Source of the DNA: Maritimibacter sp.
Lineage (GTDB): Bacteria > Pseudomonadota > Alphaproteobacteria > Rhodobacterales > Rhodobacteraceae
NCBI GenBank assembly: GCA_017792445.1
Contig: CP051232.1
Location: forward strand, 496,001-560,000
DNA: 64,000 nucleotides
Reading direction: 5' to 3'
Shown here: piece by piece, positions 28,564 to 36,822 of the stretch
Position numbering within the stretch: the first letter of the stretch is position 1
How the letters are laid out: each line of letters starts with the position of its first letter
Notes under the pieces: model-generated
The model's database searches: none
Told to the model about the DNA's origin: nothing
Seen by the model: the letters and a program-made list of their open reading frames with translations, nothing else
Program-made: the position numbers and the translations under genes

Positions 28564-28884
28564 ATGAGCTTTATCGCAATGAACCGCTTCCGGATTCTGC
28601 CCGGCAAGGAAGAGACCTTTGAAACCATCTGGAAGAGCCGCGAGAGCCGGCTGAAAGAGCTGAAAGGCTTCCGCGAGTTCCGGCTGCTGAAAGGCCCCGA
28701 GGGCGAAGGCTATACGCTGTATTCCAGCCACGTGGTCTGGGACAGCCGTGACGACTTCGAGGCGTGGACCAAGTCAGAGCAATTCCGCGACGCGCACCGC
28801 AATGCCGGGAACAGCGGCACCAAGGACGTGATGGCCGGACCGCCACAGTTCGAGGGATTCGAGACGGTTCTGCACGAGTCGTAA
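28564..28884 (+). CDS. Antibiotic biosynthesis monooxygenase (ABM/HmoB-like) family protein
   Basis: 106-residue protein with the ABM ferredoxin-like fold pattern: MSFIAMNRFRILPGKEETFE, then WKSRESRLKELKGF and a WDSRDDFEAWTKSEQF segment. It resembles heme-degrading monooxygenases of the IsdG/HmoB type, but catalytic heme-ligating residues cannot be settled by eye. The ATG at 28564 is preferred to an upstream in-frame start because homology begins there. Confidence 0.78.
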   Translation: MSFIAMNRFRILPGKEETFETIWKSRESRLKELKGFREFRLLKGPEGEGYTLYSSHVVWDSRDDFEAWTKSEQFRDAHRNAGNSGTKDVMAGPPQFEGFETVLHES

Positions 28885-28890
28885 GCCCCG

Positions 28891-29445
28891 TCAGGCCGCC
28901 CGCCCGGGCCGTTCTGCCGGTTTCTCGGCAGGCTTTTCGGCCGCCTTCTCGGAATTGGGCCGTAGTTCGTCGCCCATCAGATCGTCGATGAACAGGCTCA
29001 GAAGCTGCGGGCGGCCGGACACCCCGGCCTTGCGATAGATCGCGTTCGACTGGGCCTTGACCGTGCCTTCCGACGTCTTGCGCATGGCCGCGATTTCCTG
29101 AATGGACAGCCCCTTCAGCAGGAACATCGCCACGTCGTATTCCGCCGTCGTCAATTGCCACGACGCGAAACGGTCCTCGATCAGATCATGAAACGCGCCC
29201 GACGCGATGCGCAGCCGGTCTTCCAGCGCGTCGGCGCGGCGGAAGGACTGGCGCAACGCCATCGCGCCCAGCACCAACCCCAGCACGAGCCCGAGCGATG
29301 CGCCGATTTCAAGGAATTCGCGGGTCTGCCAGCTGATCGGTTTCAGGCGCACGCCGATCACGGTCATCGCGATGTCCGACACGAAGAAGATCGCACAGAT
29401 CGCCTGCACGAACAGAATACCGATTACCAGTGTCCGACGTTTCAC
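28891..29445 (-). CDS. Membrane-anchored LuxR-type transcriptional regulator
   Basis: 184-residue protein with two hydrophobic helices (about residues 6-32 and 46-65), a short charged linker, then a LuxR/GerE helix-turn-helix (about 97-156: LTTAEYDVAMFLLKGLSIQE, then TSEGTVKAQSNAIYRKAG). The C-terminus is a Lys/Glu/Pro repeat (EKPAEKPAERP). The start is a GTG. DNA binding from a membrane-tethered position is inferred from this order. It lies downstream of the PepSY-like gene in the same direction. Confidence 0.82.
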   Translation of the reverse strand: MKRRTLVIGILFVQAICAIFFVSDIAMTVIGVRLKPISWQTREFLEIGASLGLVLGLVLGAMALRQSFRRADALEDRLRIASGAFHDLIEDRFASWQLTTAEYDVAMFLLKGLSIQEIAAMRKTSEGTVKAQSNAIYRKAGVSGRPQLLSLFIDDLMGDELRPNSEKAAEKPAEKPAERPGRAA

Positions 29446-29551
29446 GGGGCTGCCTGTTCCGTCTCTGCGCGTCCTGTCCGCCCCCCGCCGGACAGTCCTT
29501 ACCTATACTGAAATAGCGAAATCCGCCAACTCGGCGGCCAATGGTCTGCGT

Positions 29552-30058
29552 TCAATCGTTTGGCGGCACCGGGGGACGCTCTGGCCTGTCGGGGCCGTTC
29601 GGCCTGTCCGGTCCCTCGGCCCAGTCCGGGCGGTCAGGGGTGTCCGGACGGTCGGGGAAATCCGGACGGTCGGGGCCGTCCGGTCTGTCTGGCGGTTCGG
29701 GCCGCCCCGGTCTGTCCGGGCGGTCCGGAACATCGGGGCTGTCGGGCCAGTCCGGTGCATTGACCGCGCCCGGCGGCGCCAACCCGGGGAACAGACGCGG
29801 CCCGTCCGGCCCTGAGCTGCCGCCGCTTGTATAGTCGCGCAGGATCTCACCGGTCCGGGGATTGACGATGATCTCGCGCTCTCTGTCGCCGTCGTGACCG
29901 ACAACGCGCAAACGGCCCAGCAACGTGTGACTGATCTCGACATCGGTATAGCCGTAGATGCGCAGCTGTTCGGCCACCTGCTCGTCAAGCGACGCTGCGC
30001 GCACCGATACCGGTGTCATCAGTAGGATCATTGCGACCGTAAGTGCCTGTCTGAGCAT
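29552..30058 (-). CDS. Secreted PepSY-like protein with Asp/Arg/Pro repeat tail
   Basis: 168-residue protein with a signal peptide (about residues 1-21, ending VSVRA|AS). A short domain resembling PepSY-like segments follows (about 23-75, LDEQVAEQLRIYGYTDVEIS and IIVNPRTGEILRDY). The tail is about 75 residues of PDR/PDx triplets (PDRPDRPGRPEPPDRP). The tail derives from a degenerate 9-base DNA repeat. Probably periplasmic or surface-located. A collagen-like antisense frame covers the same repeat but lacks a signal peptide or domain. Confidence 0.72.
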   Translation of the reverse strand: MLRQALTVAMILLMTPVSVRAASLDEQVAEQLRIYGYTDVEISHTLLGRLRVVGHDGDREREIIVNPRTGEILRDYTSGGSSGPDGPRLFPGLAPPGAVNAPDWPDSPDVPDRPDRPGRPEPPDRPDGPDRPDFPDRPDTPDRPDWAEGPDRPNGPDRPERPPVPPND

Positions 30059-30576
30059 GTCTCCGCCTTCGGACGATTCTAGATCTTTCCGATTGTTGAT
30101 GCGGCGGTCCCAGCTGGGGACAAAGACCGCCGCATCTTATTGGAACGTCTACCGGCTTTGGGATCCCGGCGCCGCTCTGTATTTTCGTGTCTGCCCGCGA
30201 ATGGGTCCCCCTGACCGCCAGAAGACGCGTCCGAAGGCGCCCTCGATGCAGGATTGGTCAGATCCGCACCGAGGGCCTTTGTCCCGATCGCCGCTTTGGG
30301 GGGCGGCTGCGTGGTGGTGGCACACACGAGATGCAATTCGGATGCCATGGGCCCCGGCAGAGCGCCATAAACCTTCGGCCAGAGCGCATAAACCCCGGTT
30401 TACGGCCTTAAGAAACAAGGGAGTTCAGCGCGTTGCGTCGCTTTCCCCTCGTGCGGCACCGCATCTGTCGGTTGCGCGACGCGAACGCTAGACGCCTTCA
30501 GGACTGTGCGCACGCGCCCGCAAAAATGCGGCGGCACGGCAATTCGGCGCCGGAGATCCCGGCGCCGATTCGCAGG
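30059..30576. other. Gene-free stretch with a perfect 12-bp inverted repeat
   Basis: I see no convincing gene between the PepSY-like start and the trpB end. The stretch contains a perfect inverted repeat, GATGCGGCGGTC (30098-30109) and GACCGCCGCATC (30125-30136) with a 15-nt loop. It also has a palindrome TAAACC-CC-GGTTTA near 30385-30400 preceded by a second CATAAACC, and the trpB terminator hairpin at the right end. Confidence 0.5.
30540..30571 (-). terminator. Hairpin downstream of trpB
   Basis: TCGGCGCCGG pairs with CCGGCGCCGA (10 bp, about 30544-30568) immediately past the trpB stop codon on the minus strand. The following T-tract is weak, so this is a probable but imperfect intrinsic terminator. 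Confidence 0.5.
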
Positions 30577-31800
30577 TCAGCCGAGATCCTGACCCAGATG
30601 CTGAGCGACGGCGAAGATGTCCTTGTCGCCCCGCCCGCACATGTTCATGCAGATGATGTGATCCTTCGGAAGCTCCGGCGCGATCTTCATCACGTGGGCC
30701 AGCGCGTGGCTGGGTTCGAGCGCGGGAATGATGCCCTCGGTCTCGCAGGACAGCTGGAACGCCTCCAGCGCTTCCTTGTCGGTGATCGCCACGTATTCCG
30801 CGCGGCCCGTGTCATGCAGCCACGAGTGCTCGGGGCCGATGCCCGGGTAGTCGAGACCCGCCGAGATCGAGAAGCCCTCAAGGATCTGGCCGTCGTCGTC
30901 CTGCAGCAGGTAGGTGCGGTTGCCGTGCAGCACGCCGGGACGCCCGCCGGTCAGCGAGGCGCAGTGCTCCATCTTCTCGTTCACGCCCTTGCCACCGGCC
31001 TCGACGCCGATGATGCGGACCTCTTTGTCGTCAAGGAACGGGTAGAACAGGCCCATCGCGTTCGAGCCGCCGCCGATGGCCGCGATGATGGTGTCGGGCA
31101 GACGGCCCTCGGCCTCCATCATCTGCTCTTTGGTTTCCTTGCCGATGATCGACTGGAAATCGCGGACCATCGCCGGATACGGGTGCGGCCCCGCAACGGT
31201 GCCAATGCAGTAGAACGTGTCGCGCACGTTGGTCACCCAATCGCGCAGGGCGTCGTTCATCGCGTCCTTCAGCGTGCCACGCCCCGAGGTTACCGGCACC
31301 ACCTCGGCGCCCAATAGCTTCATGCGGAACACGTTGGGCTTTTGCCGCTCGACGTCGTGCGCGCCCATGTAGACGACGCATTTCAGGCCGAACTTGGCGC
31401 AGACCGTCGCGGTGGCCACGCCGTGCTGACCGGCACCGGTTTCCGCGATGATGCGGGTCTTGCCCATGCGGCGGGCAAGGATGATCTGGCCCAGCACGTT
31501 GTTGATCTTGTGCGCGCCGGTGTGGTTCAACTCGTCGCGCTTGAAATAGACCTTGGCGCCGCCCAGACGCTCGGACAGGCGCTCGGCGTGGTACAGCGGC
31601 GAAGGACGGCCGACATAGTGCTTCCACAGGAAGTCCATCTCGTCCCAGAAGCTTTTGTCGGTCTTCGCCTTCTCGTATTCCGCCTCGAGATCGAGGATCA
31701 GCGGCATCAGCGTTTCCGACACGAACCGCCCGCCATACAGGCCGAAACGGCCATTCTCGTCGGGGCCCGTCTTGTACGAGTTGGGAAGATCTTCGGCCAT
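30577..31800 (-). CDS. trpB: Tryptophan synthase beta subunit
   Basis: PLP enzyme condensing indole with L-serine to tryptophan. The 407-residue protein has the PLP-binding Lys98 in [21 protein letters not shown], and the glycine-rich phosphate-binding loop [10 protein letters not shown]. It sits at the end of the aroA-to-trp minus-strand backbone. It is separated from trpF by a GNAT gene and an oppositely oriented tannase-family gene, and from trpA by 10 kb. Confidence 0.97.
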   Translation of the reverse strand: MAEDLPNSYKTGPDENGRFGLYGGRFVSETLMPLILDLEAEYEKAKTDKSFWDEMDFLWKHYVGRPSPLYHAERLSERLGGAKVYFKRDELNHTGAHKINNVLGQIILARRMGKTRIIAETGAGQHGVATATVCAKFGLKCVVYMGAHDVERQKPNVFRMKLLGAEVVPVTSGRGTLKDAMNDALRDWVTNVRDTFYCIGTVAGPHPYPAMVRDFQSIIGKETKEQMMEAEGRLPDTIIAAIGGGSNAMGLFYPFLDDKEVRIIGVEAGGKGVNEKMEHCASLTGGRPGVLHGNRTYLLQDDDGQILEGFSISAGLDYPGIGPEHSWLHDTGRAEYVAITDKEALEAFQLSCETEGIIPALEPSHALAHVMKIAPELPKDHIICMNMCGRGDKDIFAVAQHLGQDLG

Positions 31801-31957
31801 GGTGCGCCCTCTTGAACTGGTTCACCCGCGTTTAATGCGAAAGCCCCACGCGGTAAAGCCGCGCGCCGTGTCTCGGGGTTCCGACACGATGGCAATTGAC
31901 GCGCGGCGCGGCTTGGCGGCACTCTCGCTACGGGAGAAGGACCCCGGGAGGAAGATC

Positions 31958-33601
31958 ATGACGACCAAGACCATGCTGTGCGCAGGCACGGCCCTGTTCG
32001 CGTTCGCGCCCGCGGTATGGGCCGCCGACTGCGCATCAATGCCAGAGGCCGCGCCCGAAGGCGTGACCATCACCGAAGCCGTGCAGACCGAGGCGACCGA
32101 TGAGATCCCCGTCGCCCACTGCCTGCTGCGCGGCGTGATGGACGAGCGGACCGGGATGGACGGAAAGCCCTATGCGCTGCGCTTTGAACTGCGCATGCCG
32201 GACGACTGGCAGGGCCGGTTCATGCATCAGTTCAACGGCGGCAACGACGGCAAGGTGGTCCCGGCGACGGGCGAAGGCACCGGCGTCGCGATGGGCAACC
32301 CTGCGCTGGCACGGGGCATGGCCGTGGTCTCGTCGGATGCGGGTCACGATGGCGAAGCGAACCCAGACGCCGGGCTGGCCGGGTCGAACATGTTCGGCTT
32401 TGATTTCGAGGCCCGGCGCGACTATGGCTATTCCGCCGTGGCCAAGCTGCACCCCGTGGCGCTTGCACTGGTCGAAAGCTACTACGGCCGCGCGCCGGAT
32501 CACGTGTACGGTTATGGCCGGTCCAACGGCGGCCGCCACGCGATGGTCGCGGCAGAGCGGATGCCCGATGCCTTCGACGGGTTGCTGGCCGGCTATCCGG
32601 GCTTCAACCTGCCGAAAGCCGCGGTCCAGCATGCGTGGGACGTGCAGTCCTTCCGCGCGGTGGGCGACAGCCTTGCCACCGCTTTCACCGCGGACGAGCT
32701 TGCCGCCGTGTCGGATGCGGTCACCGCCGCCTGTGACGGGCTGGACGGGCTGGAGGACGGCGTGATCTTCGACGTCGAAGGTTGTCAGGCAGCGTTCGAC
32801 CCCGCCTCGATGTCCTGCGAAGCGGGGCAGAACAGCATGTGCCTTCCGGAAGACAAGGTCTCGGCGCTGGTGAAAATCCACGCCGGGCCGACGGATAGTT
32901 CCGGCAAGCAGCTGTACAGCGACTGGGTCTGGGACACCGGAATCGCGACCGGGAACTGGCGGTTCTGGAAACTGGAAAGCCCGATCCCGCCGTGGGGGAA
33001 GAAGCCCCTGATCGCGGTCATGGGCTCTGGTTCGCTGGCACAGATCTTCACCACTCCGCCGACGCAGGTGGCAGGCGACCCGGAATCCCTCGAAGCCTTC
33101 CTGATGGCCTTCGACTTCGACACGGACGCTGCGAAGATCTGGGCCACCTCCGAGGCGTTCCCCGAAAGCCCGATGGAAGTGATGACTCCGCCCTCGGCCG
33201 CCGAGCCGACGCTGGACGGCATGGAAGCCGCGGGCAGCAAGCTGATCGTGTTCCATGGCGTGTCGGACCCTGTGTTCTCGTTCAAGGACACCGCCGACTG
33301 GTATGCCCGCCTGATGGAGAACAACGCAGCAGCCAGCGACTTCGTGCGGCTCTACGCGATCCCCGGCATGCCGCACGGACAGGGCGGCAACGCGCCGGAC
33401 GAGGTCGACATGCTGGGCGCGCTGATCGCATGGGTCGAGGATGGCACCGCCCCGGCGGCGGTGACGGCGACGATCCGTGAAAGCAACGAGGAAGCCGACA
33501 GTGGCAATCTTGGTGCGACACGCCCGCTGTGCCCGTGGCCGCAGCACGCGCAGTACACCGGAGACGATCCCATGGCGGCGAGCAGTTTCACCTGCGAATA
33601 A
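31958..33601 (+). CDS. Tannase/feruloyl esterase family alpha/beta hydrolase
   Basis: Secreted esterase-like protein of 547 residues with a signal peptide (about 1-22). The nucleophile motif is GYGRSNGGRHA (Ser189). A lid/calcium-site segment follows (CDGLDGLEDGVIFD, then FDPASMSC), and the catalytic-His region is PGMPHGQGG (His473). In typical family members a Cys precedes the Ser and another follows the His (CS-D-HC); here both positions are replaced (Arg and Gly). GGGAGG precedes the ATG. It lies between trpB and the GNAT/trpF pair on the opposite strand, which suggests insertion into an older trpF-trpB unit. Confidence 0.85.
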   Translation: MTTKTMLCAGTALFAFAPAVWAADCASMPEAAPEGVTITEAVQTEATDEIPVAHCLLRGVMDERTGMDGKPYALRFELRMPDDWQGRFMHQFNGGNDGKVVPATGEGTGVAMGNPALARGMAVVSSDAGHDGEANPDAGLAGSNMFGFDFEARRDYGYSAVAKLHPVALALVESYYGRAPDHVYGYGRSNGGRHAMVAAERMPDAFDGLLAGYPGFNLPKAAVQHAWDVQSFRAVGDSLATAFTADELAAVSDAVTAACDGLDGLEDGVIFDVEGCQAAFDPASMSCEAGQNSMCLPEDKVSALVKIHAGPTDSSGKQLYSDWVWDTGIATGNWRFWKLESPIPPWGKKPLIAVMGSGSLAQIFTTPPTQVAGDPESLEAFLMAFDFDTDAAKIWATSEAFPESPMEVMTPPSAAEPTLDGMEAAGSKLIVFHGVSDPVFSFKDTADWYARLMENNAAASDFVRLYAIPGMPHGQGGNAPDEVDMLGALIAWVEDGTAPAAVTATIRESNEEADSGNLGATRPLCPWPQHAQYTGDDPMAASSFTCE

Positions 33602-33607
33602 AGCGAC

Positions 33608-33642
33608 CGACGCCCGTCCCTTCCCGGGGGCGGGCGTTTCTA
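33608..33642 (+). terminator. Intrinsic terminator after the tannase-family gene
   Basis: ACGCCCGTCCC (33610-33620) pairs, with wobble, to GGGGGCGGGCGT (33626-33637) and is followed by TTTCT. It begins 9 bases after the stop codon and abuts the end of the convergent GNAT gene, so it may serve both. Confidence 0.7.
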
Positions 33643-34083
33643 CGCCAGAGGCTTTTTGAACCCGACGTGGCTGGGCTCGTAGCCAAGCGCCTCGTAGAAC
33701 TTGCGGGACTCGGTCCGCTGGGCGTTCATCGTCAGTTGCATCAACCGGCAGCCAGCCGCACGCGCCCGCGCCTCGGCGTCGTCGAACATCGCCCGGCCCA
33801 GCCCGCGTCCCCGCATCGTATCGGACACCCGCACGCCTTCCACCTGCGCCCGCCGCGCGGCGCTGATCGACAGGCCCGAGATGAAGGTGATCTGGTAGGT
33901 CGCGACAACGGCGCCGTCTTCCTCGCCCACGATCAGGTGGTTCGCGCCTTCCTCGGCCATCGCGTCAAAGGCGGCAAGGTAGCCGTCCATATCGGACTGT
34001 TCGCGCCCCTGCCCCAGAAAATCGTTGGCCAGCAAGGCGACAACCGCAGGGACATCCTCGCGCCGGGCCTCGCGCCAGATCAT
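33640..34083 (-). CDS. GNAT family N-acetyltransferase
   Basis: 147-residue acetyltransferase-fold protein, beginning [19 protein letters not shown]. The acetyl-CoA-binding signature is [21 protein letters not shown], preceded by [10 protein letters not shown]. Its ATG overlaps the trpF stop (ATGA), so it is co-transcribed with trpF although unrelated to tryptophan synthesis. Substrate unknown. Confidence 0.85.
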   Translation of the reverse strand: MIWREARREDVPAVVALLANDFLGQGREQSDMDGYLAAFDAMAEEGANHLIVGEEDGAVVATYQITFISGLSISAARRAQVEGVRVSDTMRGRGLGRAMFDDAEARARAAGCRLMQLTMNAQRTESRKFYEALGYEPSHVGFKKPLA

Positions 34084-34718
34084 GCCAGTGCCTTCGCAAG
34101 CGCCGCGATCTTCGCGGGGTCCTTCACGCCGGGCGCGCTTTCGATGCCCGAGGACAGGTCGACCTGCCGCACGCCGGTCAGACGAACCGCCTCGGCGACA
34201 TTCTCGGGCGTCAGTCCGCCCGCCAGCATCCACGGCACCGGCCAGCGGCGCCCCGCGATCAGCGTCCAGTCGAAAGCGACGCCGTTTCCACCGGGGCGGT
34301 CGTCATCCGGCGACGGCTTTGCGTCCAGCAGGATCTGGTCGGCGACGGCGGCATATTTGTCCAGCGCGGGAAGATCGTCAGCGGTGGCGATCCCGACCGC
34401 CTTCATCACCGGCAGCCCGTAGCGCGCTTTTACCTCGGCCACACGCTCGGGTGTCTCCTGCCCGTGCAGTTGAAGCATATCGAGCGGCACCGCGCCCGTG
34501 ATCCGGTCCAGAAGATCGTTGTCGGCGTTCACTGTCAGCGCGACCTTGCAGATGCCGACCGGAACCTCTGCCGCCAGCGCCGCCGCGGTTTCCAGCGAGA
34601 CGTTCCGAGGCGATTTCGGGAAGAACACGAAGCCGACATAGGCCGCCCCCGCCTTGGCGGCGGCCTCGATGTCTTCGGGCCGGGACAGGCCGCAGAACTT
34701 GATGCGTGTGGTGGTCAT
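34080..34718 (-). CDS. trpF: Phosphoribosylanthranilate isomerase
   Basis: TIM-barrel isomerase of tryptophan synthesis. The 212-residue protein has the N-terminal [14 protein letters not shown] motif with the catalytic Cys, [20 protein letters not shown] and the phosphate-binding [14 protein letters not shown]. The ATG at 34718 is chosen over an upstream in-frame start because family homology begins with [10 protein letters not shown]. It follows lapA after 13 bases. Confidence 0.95.
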   Translation of the reverse strand: MTTTRIKFCGLSRPEDIEAAAKAGAAYVGFVFFPKSPRNVSLETAAALAAEVPVGICKVALTVNADNDLLDRITGAVPLDMLQLHGQETPERVAEVKARYGLPVMKAVGIATADDLPALDKYAAVADQILLDAKPSPDDDRPGGNGVAFDWTLIAGRRWPVPWMLAGGLTPENVAEAVRLTGVRQVDLSSGIESAPGVKDPAKIAALAKALA

Positions 34719-34731
34719 GGCACGCGAGGGT

Positions 34732-35091
34732 CTAGCTCGCCTTGCGATCATCCTCAAGCAGCGCCAGCACATCGTCCGACGTGCCCGGCTTCTCGTGCCG
34801 GATGCGCGTCACCTCGCGGGCGAGCTTTTCCTTCTCGCGGCGCTGGCGGGCGGCTTCGGCGCGGTGCTTGTGCTCGCGCAGCCATTCCCAGACGAAGCCC
34901 AGCAGCAGGCCGACAACGACACCGCCCAGGATCACAAGGAACAGTGGCAGCGTGATCGACGAGTTGAAGCCCAGCAGCAGACTGGTCTGCTCGGGAAGGA
35001 CGTTCAGCGTCACCATCTCGCGGTTCGCAAGGGCAACGGTGATAAGGCAGACCGCGATGACGGCCAGAATAAGATAGCGGATATAGCGCAT
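34732..35091 (-). CDS. lapA: LapA domain (DUF1049) inner-membrane protein
   Basis: 119-residue protein with two hydrophobic segments (about residues 5-22 and 45-68) and a charged C-terminal coiled-coil-like region ([19 protein letters not shown]). This is the lipopolysaccharide assembly protein A pattern. It lies 7 bases after ihfB, the usual ihfB-lapA arrangement. The link to LPS assembly is from the family, not from anything specific here. Confidence 0.8.
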   Translation of the reverse strand: MRYIRYLILAVIAVCLITVALANREMVTLNVLPEQTSLLLGFNSSITLPLFLVILGGVVVGLLLGFVWEWLREHKHRAEAARQRREKEKLAREVTRIRHEKPGTSDDVLALLEDDRKAS

Positions 35092-35098
35092 TAGGATC

Positions 35099-35383
35099 TC
35101 AGGCGTTTCCGTTCAGCCGGTCGCGCAGCAGCTTGCCGGTCTTGAAGAAGGGGACATGTTTCTCGTCCACCTCAACGGATTCGCCGGTGCGCGGGTTCCG
35201 TCCCAGTCTGGCATCCCGCTTCTTGACGGAAAAGGCCCCGAAACCGCGCAGTTCGACGCGGTCGCCGCGCGCCATCGCCTCGATCACCTCTTCGAAGATG
35301 GTGTTGACGATACGTTCGACGTCGCGCTGGAACAGGTGCGGATTTTCGTCTGCGATCTTCTGGATCAATTCCGAGCGGATCAT
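35099..35383 (-). CDS. ihfB: Integration host factor subunit beta
   Basis: DNA-bending HU/IHF-family protein of 94 residues. It shows the IHF-beta N-terminus [15 protein letters not shown], the [11 protein letters not shown] segment and the beta-arm NPRTGE with the intercalating proline. The true start is the ATG at 35383; the frame extends much further upstream without family similarity. It is normally directly downstream of rpsA, but here a nucleotidyltransferase-type gene lies between. Confidence 0.95.
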   Translation of the reverse strand: MIRSELIQKIADENPHLFQRDVERIVNTIFEEVIEAMARGDRVELRGFGAFSVKKRDARLGRNPRTGESVEVDEKHVPFFKTGKLLRDRLNGNA

Positions 35384-35652
35384 TGGCAGCATTCCCCCAT
35401 CGCATTCAAAAATCGGCCGCGTTTTCACGGCTCTAGATATCGTATGACTATAGGCCAACTCTAGAAGGCACAAAACAACAGCGCCACGAGTTTCGCGACA
35501 GAAAAGCTGTTTTCGGCATGGATTCGCGCGTCGATGCGGCGGCGCAGCAGGAAAAATCCAATGATTTCGCTGAATTCCGGGCAGTCCGAATAACGCACAG
35601 GCACAGATGATTCGCGGATCAGGCGATTCTCTGCGCCGCCACGCGCGCGGTT
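35384..35652 (-). promoter_or_regulatory. ihfB upstream region
   Basis: This 269-base, relatively AT-rich gap separates ihfB from the inserted nucleotidyltransferase gene and presumably carries the ihfB promoter. I see no clear terminator for the upstream gene and no second gene. Exact promoter elements cannot be assigned by eye. Confidence 0.4.
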
Positions 35653-36690
35653 TCAGCCGGCGGCCACCTGCTTCAGCCGGTCCTTCGTCTCGGGCATCCG
35701 GGCCAGCGACGCCTCGATCCGCTGTTTCCATTTGGGACCACGCGACAGCGCGTCCTCGTAGGCCTCGGCAAGCTCGTCGGGGCGTTCATAGGCCAGCGCC
35801 TCGACCAGAAAGGCGGCCTGCGCGCGATCCTTGCGAGCCTTCAGGCTATCCGTCCCGTCGCGCCGCCGGTCCGCGACGATCAGCTTATGGATCGCAAAGC
35901 GTTCGGGGCGCGGGATCTGCACCAGAATGCCGGACCGGTACAGCGCGACGGCCGGGATCGGATCGGCGATCAGGTAATTCAGGTGATGCAACGCCTGCGC
36001 ACTGACCCCCAGCGCCGGCAGATCGCGCAAGCCTTCGTCGGCGTCGAAGCTGGGTGTGAGGAATTCGACAAGCGTATCGCGTTTGGTCTGCCGCCACTTC
36101 CAGACGTGCTTGGCATCTAGGGACGGCACGGGGGCAAAATCCAGTTCGCCAAGCACCTGGTCGACACCTTCCGTCACCGTGTCCTGCATCGCGAGCGAAA
36201 GCCGTTCGAAGCTTGCGATATCGACATCACCAGTTTGCAGAATTGCCGCTCGACTGAAACGAAGTCCGAGTTCCTGCTCGTACTGCTGAAACGCAACGGT
36301 CCCGACGAGAACACCTCCGAGGCGGAACACTCCTGCGCGGGACAGAGCCATCAGAAGTTGTCCCGTCCCTACGTCCAGTGTGCGGTATCCTTCCGAACGA
36401 AGAACCCGGACCAGACGCGACTGTTCGGAGCGGCGTAGCTTGTCGTCAGCAAGCTCGGACTTGGCCTCGTCGATGAGGGCTTTGGTTTCTGCCGTTTCCG
36501 GTCCGATGTATCGAAAGACGGTATCTTCACCGAGGCGGAACTTTTCATACCAGTGCTTTCGTCCGTTGATGACACGGACGGTCGGAGCGCCAGTGATCTT
36601 CTGCCACTGGTGCACCTTATGACTGTGCAAAAGATCCTGATAAGCGACGTGGCCAATCGCGGAATGCGGTGTGAAGGTCGGGACACTCAT
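35653..36690 (-). CDS. GSU2403-type nucleotidyltransferase-fold protein
   Basis: 345-residue protein resembling the GSU2403/NTP_transf_8 family. The N-terminal part (residues 1-60) includes [16 protein letters not shown] and a basic segment. A nucleotidyltransferase-like core follows ([15 protein letters not shown], then GDVDIA with Asp155 and Asp157 as the likely metal pair). The ATG at 36690 lies only a few bases past a predicted -10, so the mRNA may be nearly leaderless. Two near-identical palindromes cover the promoter. It interrupts the conserved rpsA-ihfB pair, which suggests acquisition. Function unknown. Confidence 0.7.
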   Translation of the reverse strand: MSVPTFTPHSAIGHVAYQDLLHSHKVHQWQKITGAPTVRVINGRKHWYEKFRLGEDTVFRYIGPETAETKALIDEAKSELADDKLRRSEQSRLVRVLRSEGYRTLDVGTGQLLMALSRAGVFRLGGVLVGTVAFQQYEQELGLRFSRAAILQTGDVDIASFERLSLAMQDTVTEGVDQVLGELDFAPVPSLDAKHVWKWRQTKRDTLVEFLTPSFDADEGLRDLPALGVSAQALHHLNYLIADPIPAVALYRSGILVQIPRPERFAIHKLIVADRRRDGTDSLKARKDRAQAAFLVEALAYERPDELAEAYEDALSRGPKWKQRIEASLARMPETKDRLKQVAAG

Positions 36691-36762
36691 ACCCCACAAA
36701 CTATAATTTGAGGGGTAGTGTGTCAAAGGAAATTACCCCACAAATTTATCTTTGCGGGGTAA
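36690..36762 (-). promoter_or_regulatory. Twin palindromic operators over the promoter of the GSU2403-type gene
   Basis: Two copies of the palindrome TACCCCnCAAA-N6-TTTGnGGGGTA occur, at 36690-36717 and 36733-36762, with centres about 44 bases apart (roughly four helical turns). Between and under them on the minus strand is TTGACA followed after about 15 bases by TATAGT. The proximal palindrome ends at the start codon. A dimeric regulator bound here would block the promoter; which protein binds is unknown. Confidence 0.65.
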
Positions 36763-36763
36763 C

Positions 36764-36793
36764 AAAAAACCCCGCGCCTTTCGGCGCGGGGTT
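36764..36793 (-). terminator. Intrinsic terminator of rpsA
   Basis: AACCCCGCGCC and GGCGCGGGGTT form a strong 11-bp hairpin with a short loop about 30 bases past the rpsA stop, followed on the minus strand by TTTTTT. The T-tract nearly touches the distal operator of the next gene. Confidence 0.9.
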
Positions 36794-36822
36794 CGCTTCA
36801 CCGGCGCGTGCCGGGAAATGTC

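Noticed and set aside
29541-29834. Collagen-like plus-strand protein of GxS triplets
   Set aside because: It lacks a signal peptide, domain or ribosome site, whereas the opposite strand has a signal peptide and a PepSY-like domain ahead of the same repeat.
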